Below, piece after piece: positions 26,512 through 34,420 of a stretch of DNA of 64,000 bases. Every line of letters begins with the position of its first letter. The first letter of the stretch is position 1. Position numbers and translations under genes: made by a program. The stretch comes from Trebonia sp964581815 (GTDB taxonomy: Bacteria > Actinomycetota > Actinomycetes > Streptosporangiales > Streptosporangiaceae), in the NCBI GenBank assembly GCA_964581815.1, contig CAZORE010000012.1, positions 31,619-95,618 of the forward strand. The letters are read 5' to 3'. Below the pieces are notes generated by a model that saw only the letters and a program-made list of their open reading frames with translations, made no database searches and was not told where the DNA came from.

Positions 26512-27599
26512 GAACCCTCTTTTCGCGGTTTCCGCAGCAAGCGGCGGGCACGGGCGGCGAGTTCCGCGACCCGGTCCCCACGGGTGGCCATCCGTTCGTC
26601 GGCGGTTTCCCCGCGCAGATAGCGGTCGTGCAGCTGCTGGAGCACGATCGCCGTCTTCCAGCAGGCGAAGGCCTGGTACCAGCCGATACGCGCGAGGTCG
26701 AGGCCGGTCGCGTCGGCGTAGGCGGCGAGGATCTCCTGGGGGCCGGGCAGGCCGAGCCTCTCCTGGCCGTCCGGGTACATTCCCCGGTCGTCTGGCGTGT
26801 CGGCGGGATCCGGCCAGTAGTTGAGCAGGATCCCGACGTCCACCAGGGGATCCCCCAGCGTGGCCATGTCCCAGTCGAACACCGAGTGCACCCGGTCGGG
26901 GTCGGCGGGATCGAACTGGCAGTTGTCCAGCTTGAGATCGTTGTGCAGGATGGCGGAACGCTGCGGGGCCGGGAGGGTCCGCTCAAGCGTGTCCGCGACC
27001 TCCCACATGAGCGGCTGCGCCGTCGCGGCGGCGCCGTGGGCGACCGCCTCCCACCGGTTCCGCCAGCCGTGGACCTGCCGGGCAACGAAGCCGTCGGGCC
27101 GGCCGAGGTCGGCCAGGCCGCAACTGGCGTAGTCGACCTGGTGCAGGTCGGCGAGGGCGCCGACGACGGCGAAGCCCACCCGCCTGGCCGCGTCGGGATG
27201 GCGGCGCATCGGCCCGGGGATCTCATCCCAGATCACCGCGCCGGCGCGGAATTCCATGACAAAGAACGTCGCGCCGACGACGCTGTGGTCCTCGCACAGC
27301 AGCAGGGCTCTCGGCGCGGGCGGGAAGGCACGCCAGAGCCGGGACAGCACCCGGTACTCCCGGGCCATGTCGTGCGCGCCGGGCGCGAGCCGTCCGAACG
27401 GGGGCCGGCGCAGCACCAGCGGCCGGTCGCCGAACCGCAGCAGGTAGGTGAGGTTCGCCGAACCGTTCGGGAACTGGAGCACCTCCAGTTCGCCGTCGAG
27501 CCCGGGCAGTTCGGCCTTCAGGTACGCGGCGACCTTCGGCCAGTCCAGGTCCTCGCCGGGGCGGACCTTCGCGGCGTCGGCGAATTGCAGTTTCGTCAT
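26508..27599 (-). CDS. APH-type phosphotransferase (LvaA / ACAD10-11 kinase-like)
   Basis: A 363-residue aminoglycoside-phosphotransferase-fold kinase. The catalytic loop is LHNDLKLDNCQFD and the metal-binding segment VFDWDMATLGDPLVDVGILL; FPNGSANLTYLLRFGDRPLV is the nucleotide-binding start. In the levulinate pathway and in ACAD10/11 such kinases phosphorylate the 4-hydroxyl of an acyl-CoA so that a dehydrogenase-fold partner can remove phosphate. The partner gene overlaps by four bases here. Antibiotic phosphorylation is unlikely in this operon. Confidence 0.86.
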   Translation of the reverse strand: MTKLQFADAAKVRPGEDLDWPKVAAYLKAELPGLDGELEVLQFPNGSANLTYLLRFGDRPLVLRRPPFGRLAPGAHDMAREYRVLSRLWRAFPPAPRALLLCEDHSVVGATFFVMEFRAGAVIWDEIPGPMRRHPDAARRVGFAVVGALADLHQVDYASCGLADLGRPDGFVARQVHGWRNRWEAVAHGAAATAQPLMWEVADTLERTLPAPQRSAILHNDLKLDNCQFDPADPDRVHSVFDWDMATLGDPLVDVGILLNYWPDPADTPDDRGMYPDGQERLGLPGPQEILAAYADATGLDLARIGWYQAFACWKTAIVLQQLHDRYLRGETADERMATRGDRVAELAARARRLLRKPRKEGS

Positions 27600-28396
27600 G
27601 GTTCACCTCCGTCTATCCGGATGACCGTGCCCGTGGTGTAGCTCGAAGCGTCGCTGGCGAGGTAGAGGACCGCACCGACTATCTCCTCGGGCTGGCCGAT
27701 GCGGCCGAGCGCGAACTCCCTCACCCGTGCGTTGAAGGCGTCCCAGTCCCAGCCGGCGGTGATGTCCGTGAGGAACGGCCCGGCCATGATCACGTTGGAA
27801 CGGACCGTTGGCCCGAACGCCCTGGCCAGCCCCTCCGACATGGCGACCAGGCCGGCCTTGGCCGCCGCGTACGGCACGTACGCGGGCCGCGGCTTGACCG
27901 CGGCCGTGCTCGAGATGTTGATGATCGAGCCCCCACCCGCCTCCCCATCCCCCCTCACTGCGGCCATCCGTGTTCCGATGAGGGCACTGAGCCGGAACGG
28001 GCCCTTCAGGTTGACGGCGATCGTCTTGTCGAACAGGTCCTCGCCGACCGCGTCGAGCGAGCTGTACAGCGGCGAGATGCCGGCGTTGTTGACGAGGATG
28101 TCGACCCGGCCCATCGTGGCGTACACGTCGTCGACCAGCCCGCCGATCTCCGGCCAGCGGCCAAGGTGACAGGCCCGGCCGAGGGTCCGCCGCCCCGATT
28201 CCTTGGCGACCTGCTCGGCGACATCGCGGCACGCCGCCTCGTCGCGGCTGGTGACGACCACGTCGGCGCCGCTCGCGGCCAGCGCCGAGACCATCCGGCG
28301 GCCAAGGCCCCTGGTCCCGCCGGTCACCAGGGCGACCTTGCCGGCCAGGTCGGCTCGCAGGCCGGGGGCGCCGGGCTGCGCGTCCACGGCGCTCAC
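27596..28396 (-). CDS. SDR oxidoreductase of the lva-like set
   Basis: A 266-residue classical SDR: TGGTRGLGRRMV, DILVNNAGIS, Ser in INISSTAAV, and Tyr/Lys in YVPYAAAKAGL; it ends IRIDGGEP. It could interconvert a 4-keto and 4-hydroxyacyl-CoA, as LvaD does, or act on a 3-hydroxyacyl-CoA. The start chosen is GTG 28396, because it overlaps the thiolase stop (GTGA); GTG 28387 also fits. The stop overlaps the kinase start by four bases. Confidence 0.85.
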   Translation of the reverse strand: MSAVDAQPGAPGLRADLAGKVALVTGGTRGLGRRMVSALAASGADVVVTSRDEAACRDVAEQVAKESGRRTLGRACHLGRWPEIGGLVDDVYATMGRVDILVNNAGISPLYSSLDAVGEDLFDKTIAVNLKGPFRLSALIGTRMAAVRGDGEAGGGSIINISSTAAVKPRPAYVPYAAAKAGLVAMSEGLARAFGPTVRSNVIMAGPFLTDITAGWDWDAFNARVREFALGRIGQPEEIVGAVLYLASDASSYTTGTVIRIDGGEP

Positions 28397-29544
28397 CGCG
28401 TCAGCACCGCGCACGAGCTGATGCCCGGCGCACCGTAGACGTGGGTGAACGCCACCTTGGGCTGACCGGGCACCTGGCGGTCGCCGGCCGCGCCGCGCAG
28501 CTGCAGTACGCTCTCGTACACCTGGCGCAGTCCGCTGGCCCCGATGGGCTCGCCGTTGGCCAGGCACCCGCCGTCGGTGTTGACCGGCATGGCGCCGCCG
28601 ATCTCCGTGGCGCCGCCGCGGATGAGCGCCTCCTGCTCGCCGTCCTTGCAGAACCCGGCCTCGGCCATGTGCATGATCTCGGCGCCGGATTCGGTGTCCT
28701 GAAGCTGGAGGACGTCCACGTCCTTCGGTCCGAGCCCGGCCGTTTCGAAGGCCGCCCGGGCCGCCTCGGTGCTCGGGCCGCCCCGTCCCCCCGGCGGGCT
28801 GGGAGCGAGCCACGGGCTGAATACCTCGAACGAGCCGAACCGCCTGGTGCGCAGCGACACGGCGGACAGGTACACCGGCCGGCTGGTGTAGCGGCGGGCC
28901 TGGTCGGCCCGGCAGAGCACCAGCGCCACGCCGCCCTCGCCCGGCGAGCAGAACATGTACTTGGTCAGCGGGTGGCTGACCATCGCCGAGTTGGCGATCT
29001 CCTCCTCGGTGAGCGGCTTGCGCCGCCAGGCGTGCGGGTTGCGCGCGCCGTTGCGGAATGCCTTCGCCGCGACCTTGGCGAGGGTGGCGGCGGATATCCC
29101 GTACTCGTGCATGTACCGCTGGATCTTCATGCCGAAGAACTGGGTGGTGAGCATCAGGCCGGTCTCCCCGTACCAGCGGCCGAGGCCGCTTTCCTCCGGG
29201 TCGGCGTTGAACGCGCCCGGCGGGTGCTTGTCGAAGCCGATGGCCATGACCAGGTCATGATCGCCGGACCGGATGGCGCGGTCGGCCATGGCGAGCGCGC
29301 TCCCCCCGGTGGCGCACCCGTTGCGGACGTTGATGAACGGCAAGCCGGTGAGGCCCAGGTCGCTCACCAGCGTGTCGGCGTTCCCGGCGGCCAGGCTGCC
29401 GCCGAACGCGCACTCCACGTCGGCCCAGCCGATCCCGGCGTCCGCCAGCGCCTGGCGGGCCGCGTAAGCACCCTGGGCCAGGCCGGAGACGCCTGGGTGC
29501 CGTCCGAAGGGGTGGATGCCGATCCCGACGATCGCGACGTTCAC
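28393..29544 (-). CDS. Thiolase-family protein (SCP2/Ltp type)
   Basis: A 383-residue thiolase-fold protein. An acylatable Cys is present in RNGCATGGSALAMADRAI, and the C-terminal loop reads NTDGGCLANGEPIGASG, with Glu where classical thiolases have His. This branch includes SCP2-thiolases and Ltp enzymes used with DUF35 partners. Cys suggests true thiolysis here. The DUF35 gene 29541 overlaps it by four bases, so the two products probably form a complex. Confidence 0.83.
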   Translation of the reverse strand: MNVAIVGIGIHPFGRHPGVSGLAQGAYAARQALADAGIGWADVECAFGGSLAAGNADTLVSDLGLTGLPFINVRNGCATGGSALAMADRAIRSGDHDLVMAIGFDKHPPGAFNADPEESGLGRWYGETGLMLTTQFFGMKIQRYMHEYGISAATLAKVAAKAFRNGARNPHAWRRKPLTEEEIANSAMVSHPLTKYMFCSPGEGGVALVLCRADQARRYTSRPVYLSAVSLRTRRFGSFEVFSPWLAPSPPGGRGGPSTEAARAAFETAGLGPKDVDVLQLQDTESGAEIMHMAEAGFCKDGEQEALIRGGATEIGGAMPVNTDGGCLANGEPIGASGLRQVYESVLQLRGAAGDRQVPGQPKVAFTHVYGAPGISSCAVLTR

Positions 29545-30068
29545 GGTGCCTCTCCGATCTGCGTGGCCGCCCCGGCTGGCCCGGCTGGCCCGAAGGCGAA
29601 GGTCATGACCTTGGCACCGGAGTCGTCACTGCGCAGCGAGATGAACGTCAGGCGCATCGGCGCGCCGATCTCGAGCCGCGCCGGGTCGGCCTCGGTGAGC
29701 CGGGACTCGACCAGGACGGAGCCGGTCCCGTCCTCGGTGGCCAGCTCGACGTACCCGACTCCGTAGGGGGTGAACGGCCCGTCGGCGGCGTACGGAGGCT
29801 TCGGTTCGAATCCCTGGATCGTCCAGCTCCACAGCCGGCCCGTCTGCTCCAGCGGCCCTGTCCGCAGGTCCGTCCCCGTGCAGCGCGGGCAGGACCGCTG
29901 GGCGGGGAAGGTGGTGGTGGCGCAGGCCGTGCAGGTGCTGCCGATCAGGCGCGGCCGGCCGGGCTCTGCTTCCCCTCGAGGGGACGACCCCCCGTCAGCC
30001 CCCCGGTCAGGCCAGGTGAACAGGCCCTCGGCCACCGGTACCGCTTTGTCCTCAGGTAGCGTCGTCAT
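29541..30068 (-). CDS. DUF35 OB-fold/zinc-ribbon partner of the thiolase
   Basis: A 175-residue DUF35 protein. A rubredoxin-like zinc ribbon is made by CTACATTTFPAQRSCPRC (two C-x2-C pairs), followed by an OB-fold with GRLWSWTIQGFEPKPPY and TPYGVGYVEL. Such proteins bind Zn and acyl-CoA and pair with thiolase or Ltp2-like partners. It overlaps the thiolase start by four bases and the second DUF35 gene by 17 bases. N-terminal 40 residues look disordered. Confidence 0.85.
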   Translation of the reverse strand: MTTLPEDKAVPVAEGLFTWPDRGADGGSSPRGEAEPGRPRLIGSTCTACATTTFPAQRSCPRCTGTDLRTGPLEQTGRLWSWTIQGFEPKPPYAADGPFTPYGVGYVELATEDGTGSVLVESRLTEADPARLEIGAPMRLTFISLRSDDSGAKVMTFAFGPAGPAGAATQIGEAP

Positions 30069-30528
30069 TCGCCTCTTCTTCCGCGTCGGCTGGCCGCCAC
30101 TGGACCAGCACCGTGCCGTTCTCCAGCCGCTCGAAGCAGGCCCTGAGCTCCTGGCCGGGATGCAGCGCCGGCCGGCCGGGCAGGTGAGTGACCAGGCGGG
30201 CGGCCGGCTCGCCGGCGAGTTCCACCAGTGCCACGGTGTACGGAACCGGGTAGGCCGGATGTACCTGGTGCTCCACCACCGTCCAGGAGTACACCCGCGC
30301 CCGCGGCGGGACCGCCCGGTACCCGGTGTCCCAGCCGCCGCAGTGCCAGCAGTACGCCCGCGGCAGGTGCAGCACGGCTCCGCAGCCGGCGCAGTAGCGC
30401 AGCGCCACCTCGCCGCGGGCCGCCGCGGCGAAGAACCCGCCGGTGTCCGGGTCGCTGACGGCCGGCGCGAGCCGGGTCGGCTGTGCTGGCTCTGCTGCCT
30501 GTGCGTGGACTGACTGTGCCGTGGTCAT
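30052..30528 (-). CDS. Second DUF35 OB-fold/zinc-ribbon protein
   Basis: A 158-residue DUF35 protein with zinc ribbon RYCAGCGAVLHLPRAYCWHC and OB-fold VYSWTVVEHQVHPAYPVPYT. It is sequence-distinct from its neighbour, so the pair are not recent copies. ATG 30528 overlaps the stop of the upstream Ltp2-like gene by four bases; that is its likely partner. Confidence 0.85.
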   Translation of the reverse strand: MTTAQSVHAQAAEPAQPTRLAPAVSDPDTGGFFAAAARGEVALRYCAGCGAVLHLPRAYCWHCGGWDTGYRAVPPRARVYSWTVVEHQVHPAYPVPYTVALVELAGEPAARLVTHLPGRPALHPGQELRACFERLENGTVLVQWRPADAEEEANDDAT

Positions 30529-31718
30529 CGGTCCGCCGTCAGGATCAGCGCGCTGCTCGCGGGCGGCGGCGCGGACGTGACCAGGCTGACCTCGGCCCCG
30601 GGCACCTGCGCCGAGGACGTGCCGCGGATCTGGCGGACCGCCTCCACTATGTGGTTCATGCCGTGGATGTAGCCCTCGGACAGGTGACCACCCGAGGTGT
30701 TGCACGGCAGCGGCCCGTCCAGCCCGATGCCGCCGTCCGCGGCGAACGCGCCGCCCTCGCCCCGCTTGGCGAAGCCGTAGTCTTCCAGTTGCAGCAGCAG
30801 CGTGATGGTGAAGCAGTCGTACAGCTGCGCGACGTCGACATCGGCCGGGCCGAGGCCGGAACGCGCCCAGAGCAGCTCCGCCACCGCACGGGACGACAGT
30901 GAGGTGATGCTGTCCCGCATCAGCACAGGGAACATCGTCCCCGGCTGCGTCCCCGGCAGGCTGGCCTGCGCCACCGCCTGGATCAGCGCCGCGCCGTTGC
31001 GGCAGTCGCGGGCCCGTGCGGTGCTGGTCACGACGACGGCGGCGGCACCGTCGGTTTCCAGGCAGTAGTCGTACAGCCGCAACGGGGAAGAGATCATCCG
31101 CGCGGACAGGTAGTCGTCCATGGTGAGCGGCCGGCCGTGCATCTGGGCCGCCGGGTTGGCCAGTGCGCGGTCCCGGCAGGCGATGGCGATCGAGCCGAGC
31201 TGCTCCGGAGTCGACCCGTATTCGATCATGTGCCGCTGCGCCATCAGTGCGAACATCTGGCCAGCCGTGAGCAGCCCGTGCGGCAGGAAGAACTCGTCGT
31301 AGGTCGCGCCGCCGCCGACGACCTGCTGGGCCGCCGATGCGGGCGCGGCGCCATACCGCCGTCCCGACCGTCCGTTCAGTGAGCGGAAGGCCACGACCGT
31401 GTCCGCCTGTCCGGACAGGATCGCCCCGACGGCCTGGCCGACAAGCGCGCACGGCGCCACTCCACCGGGGCCGCACTCGCCCCAGTAGCTCAGCTGGCGG
31501 ATGCCGAGCGCCTCGGCCAGGTCGTTGTGCCTGACGAGATCCATGTCGCAGCGCACAATGCCGTCGACCTCGGAGGCGGCGAGGCCGGCGTCGTCAAGCG
31601 CGGCGAGCACCGCCTGGGTGGCCAGGGTGAGGTCGCTGCGGCCGGAGTCGCGGCTGAAGTCGGTCATTCCTATCCCGGCGATGGCGCACGCGCCCGGCCG
31701 CCAGCCTGTCCCGCTCAC
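30525..31718 (-). CDS. Ltp2-like thiolase-fold aldolase candidate
   Basis: A 397-residue thiolase-fold protein. At the usual Cys position it has GECGPGGVAPCALVGQAVGA, not a classical C-A-S/T-G, and the C-terminal motif is NTSGGHLSEGYIHGMNHIVE. These features fit the Ltp2-type branch, where a steroid side-chain aldolase works with a DUF35 partner (ChsH2). A retro-aldol cleavage of a beta-hydroxyacyl-CoA is therefore plausible; a thiolase is the alternative. GTG 31718 has GAGGTG upstream. Confidence 0.78.
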   Translation of the reverse strand: MSGTGWRPGACAIAGIGMTDFSRDSGRSDLTLATQAVLAALDDAGLAASEVDGIVRCDMDLVRHNDLAEALGIRQLSYWGECGPGGVAPCALVGQAVGAILSGQADTVVAFRSLNGRSGRRYGAAPASAAQQVVGGGATYDEFFLPHGLLTAGQMFALMAQRHMIEYGSTPEQLGSIAIACRDRALANPAAQMHGRPLTMDDYLSARMISSPLRLYDYCLETDGAAAVVVTSTARARDCRNGAALIQAVAQASLPGTQPGTMFPVLMRDSITSLSSRAVAELLWARSGLGPADVDVAQLYDCFTITLLLQLEDYGFAKRGEGGAFAADGGIGLDGPLPCNTSGGHLSEGYIHGMNHIVEAVRQIRGTSSAQVPGAEVSLVTSAPPPASSALILTADR

Positions 31719-31742
31719 GAGGACACCTCGCTGGCGCTCGGA

Positions 31743-31758
31743 GTCCGCGTTCGCGGAC
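31743..31758. other. Perfect hairpin in the only real gap of the operon
   Basis: GTCCGCG-TT-CGCGGAC is a perfect seven-pair inverted repeat in the 73-base space 31719-31791. Next to it lies CGCTCGCAAGCTCGC, itself partly palindromic. Together they look like a small REP-type element or an intra-operon processing or attenuation hairpin. Confidence 0.4.
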
Positions 31759-31791
31759 GCACAGTACTTACCGATTCGCTCGCAAGCTCGC

Positions 31792-32988
31792 TCATGTCAG
31801 CTCCCGCAGGATGTCGGCGGTGTGCTCGCCGAGCCGCGGCGCGCGCGTCAGGGGCGGCACCGCCAGGGCCGAGAAGCGGATGGGCGCACCCGGGTAAAGG
31901 TGCGGGCCGCCCGGCGCGTCATCGTCGACGGGAACGAAGAAGTTCCTGGCCGTCAGGTGCTCGTCGTGCGGCAGGTCCTCCGGCGCGTTGAGCACGCCGA
32001 CCGGCAGGCCGCGCCGCTGGCCCTCGCGGTAGATGTCGTCGGCCCGCTGCAGCAGGAAGAACACCTCCACGAGCTGCTGGATGTGCGCGAAATTCGCCTG
32101 CCGGAATCCCGGGTCGTCGTAGCGGGAGTCGGTGAGGTCGACGGCCAGGCCCAGTGATTCCATCCATTCGACCAGGCTCTGCCACGGCTTTCGCTCGGTG
32201 GTGATCAGTGCGAAGTAGACGTAACGGTCGTCGGCGGTGGCGAACACGGCCGGCTGCGTGGGTGTGGGCTGGGCATGCCGGCAGGTTTGCCGGTGCACGA
32301 GCACCCGGGGGTAGAACCAGTAGGGGTTGGCCAGTTCGGCGCTGACCGAGAGGCAGTCGTGCATGGCCACGTCGATGAGCTCTCCCCGGCCGGTCCGCTG
32401 CCGCTCGATGAGGGCGAGCAGGATGCCGAGATGGCCGAAACTGGCGGTGAGCTGGTAACCCTGGTCGCCGCCTGGCCGGATCGGCGGGATGGCGTGGTCG
32501 TCGTAGCCGCAGCTGTTCAGCGGCCCGCCGAGCGCCAGGCCGACCAGGTCGGAGCTGACCATGTCGGCCCAGGGCCCGTCCAGCCCGAACGGGCTCAGGT
32601 TGATGACGATCAGCCCCGGCGCGCCGTCGCGCAGTCCGGCCGGGCTGATGCCAAGGTCTGCCCATTCCGCCGGGCGCCAGCCGGTGATGACGATGTCGGC
32701 CCGCCGCAGCAGGCCGCGCAGCCGCTCCATGCCGTCGGCGGTCCGGTAGTCGAGCACCATGCTGCGCTTGGCTACGTTGTAGAACCAGAAGTGCAAGCTG
32801 GCGTCCGGGTCGCCGTCGCGGGCACCCGCCGCGGCCGGGCCGATGTGGCGGCCCGGCGCGCCCTCGGGGAGCTCGACCTTGATCACGTCGGCGCCCATGG
32901 TCGCCAGCAGCTTGCCGAGCGCCTCGCCCGCCGGGTCGCCGGCGAGCTCGACGACCGTGAGGTCGCCGTACGGCGTGGCCTCGGTCAT
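31792..32988 (-). CDS. Class III CoA transferase (CaiB/BaiF type), first of two
   Basis: A 398-residue CaiB-type CoA transferase: VVELAGDPAGEALGKLLATM, GADVIKVELPEGAPGRHIGP, RSMVLDYRTADG, and VAMHDCLSVS. The catalytic Asp of the family is expected where LNSCGYDDHAIPP and the following region lie; I cannot fix it by eye. It moves CoA between two acids, saving ATP in activation. It overlaps the second CoA transferase stop by one base, so the two may be subunits or act on different acids. Confidence 0.83.
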   Translation of the reverse strand: MTEATPYGDLTVVELAGDPAGEALGKLLATMGADVIKVELPEGAPGRHIGPAAAGARDGDPDASLHFWFYNVAKRSMVLDYRTADGMERLRGLLRRADIVITGWRPAEWADLGISPAGLRDGAPGLIVINLSPFGLDGPWADMVSSDLVGLALGGPLNSCGYDDHAIPPIRPGGDQGYQLTASFGHLGILLALIERQRTGRGELIDVAMHDCLSVSAELANPYWFYPRVLVHRQTCRHAQPTPTQPAVFATADDRYVYFALITTERKPWQSLVEWMESLGLAVDLTDSRYDDPGFRQANFAHIQQLVEVFFLLQRADDIYREGQRRGLPVGVLNAPEDLPHDEHLTARNFFVPVDDDAPGGPHLYPGAPIRFSALAVPPLTRAPRLGEHTADILRELT

Positions 32989-34280
32989 CAGATCACCCCG
33001 GATGCGGTGAGCTTCGCGAACTCGTCGTCGGCGACGCCGAGGAGCTCCTTGAACACGTACTCGTTGTCCTCGCCGAGCAGCGGGCCGGAGCGCCAGTTGT
33101 CCGCCGACATGCCGTCGAAGTGGACCGGGACGCCCTCGAACCGGGCTTCGCCGATCACCGGGTGGTCCATCTGGAAGAAGACCCCGCGGTGCGCGAGCTG
33201 CGGGTCGGTCTCGTTGAGGTCCTGGGCGTTCTGGACCGCGCCTGCCCGGACGCCGGCTTCCTGCAGGAGCTTGGTCGCCTCGTAGCGGTCACGCTGGCTG
33301 GTCCACGTCGCGACCGCTTCATCCAGTGCGTCCTGGTTCTCCCAGCGCGACTGCGGGCTGGCGAAGCGCTCGTCCGCGGTCCAGGCGGGTCGCCCGATCG
33401 CGTCGGCGAAGCGCGACCACTCCTCGTCGTTGAACACGGCGATCGCCACCCAGCGGTCCTCGCCGCTGGCCGGGTAAACCCCGTGCGGGGCGGCGGGCGG
33501 ATGTTCTAGCCGGTTGCCGGCCGGATAGCGCGGCCCGCGGGTGACCCGGCCGTTCACGGTGACCTCAAGCATGACCGGCCCGAGCAGGTTGATGCCTGTC
33601 TCGATCGCCGACACGTCGATCTCGGTTCCCTCCCCGGTCAGCATCCGGTGGCGGATGGCCATCAAGATGGCGGCCGAGTTGTAGAAGGCGGCCTGGTTGT
33701 CCATGTGGGACAGGCCCCAGCCGGAAGGCTCGCGACCGGGCAGGCCGCTGATGAACGACAGCCCGCTGACCGCCTGGACGACCGGGCCGTAGCTGCGGTA
33801 GGAGGCGTTCGGGCCGCTGTGGCCGTATCCGCTCATCCGGGCGTAGACAACGTCCGGCCGCAGTTCCCGCAGGCGCTCGTAGGTCAGGCCCCACCGTTCC
33901 ATGACGCCGGGGGCGAAGTTCTCCGTCACCACGGAACTGGCGGCGATCAGCCGCTCGGCGAGCCGCCGTCCCTCGGGGACGCGCATGTTGATCGTGACGC
34001 CGAGCTTGTTGCGGCAGTAGTTGTTGAACAGCCCGCCCTTGTCAGGGTCGGCGCCGACGACTTCCTCGCCGAAGTTCCGCGCGTCCTCGTTCTTGTACAG
34101 GGGCAGCTTTCGCGGCGTGTCGATCCGGGTCCGGTCCTCGATCTTGATGACCTCGGCGCCGAAGTCGGCGAGCAGCCGCGTCGCGACCGACCCGACTCCC
34201 ATCCAGCAGAAGTCCGCTACCCGGACGCCGGCCAGCGGCCCCCGGCGCGGCCCGGGCTGGCGTCGTTCATCGAGGTACAC
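32988..34280 (-). CDS. Class III CoA transferase (CaiB/BaiF type), second; first gene of the operon
   Basis: A 430-residue CaiB-type CoA transferase: VRVADFCWMGVGSVATRLLA, GAEVIKIEDRTRIDTPR, GVTINMRVPEGRRLAERLI, NFAPGVMERWGL, YARMSGYGHSGP and DVSAIETGINLL. GTG 34280 has GGGAGG four bases upstream and is preferred over an upstream GTG in the same frame. The promoter region with the shared palindrome lies about 65 bases upstream, so this appears to open the 11-gene operon running to 23214. Confidence 0.85.
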   Translation of the reverse strand: MYLDERRQPGPRRGPLAGVRVADFCWMGVGSVATRLLADFGAEVIKIEDRTRIDTPRKLPLYKNEDARNFGEEVVGADPDKGGLFNNYCRNKLGVTINMRVPEGRRLAERLIAASSVVTENFAPGVMERWGLTYERLRELRPDVVYARMSGYGHSGPNASYRSYGPVVQAVSGLSFISGLPGREPSGWGLSHMDNQAAFYNSAAILMAIRHRMLTGEGTEIDVSAIETGINLLGPVMLEVTVNGRVTRGPRYPAGNRLEHPPAAPHGVYPASGEDRWVAIAVFNDEEWSRFADAIGRPAWTADERFASPQSRWENQDALDEAVATWTSQRDRYEATKLLQEAGVRAGAVQNAQDLNETDPQLAHRGVFFQMDHPVIGEARFEGVPVHFDGMSADNWRSGPLLGEDNEYVFKELLGVADDEFAKLTASGVI

Positions 34281-34323
34281 GGTTCCTCCCTTACTCACTT
34301 GCCATGAAAACCCCGCGGTCGGC

Positions 34324-34356
34324 CTGCTGTCAAGATTCATGATGATGATTATCATC
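34324..34356 (-). promoter_or_regulatory. Promoter/operator of the 11-gene catabolic operon
   Basis: On the minus strand GATGATAATCATC (34344-34356, a perfect palindrome) is followed after ten bases by TTGACA, and 17 bases later by TTTTCA. Similar arrangements lie before 38302 and 47719, and a related palindrome lies near 39908. Confidence 0.5.
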
Positions 34357-34420
34357 TAACTGTGTGCGCGCTCACCGGGGGTCACCAGTGAGCCGCGATG
34401 CCGCGGGCCACGCCCGCGGG

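Noticed and set aside
26508..27599. An aminoglycoside resistance gene
   Set aside because: The fold is APH-type, but the operon and the dehydrogenase partner point to acyl-CoA metabolism.
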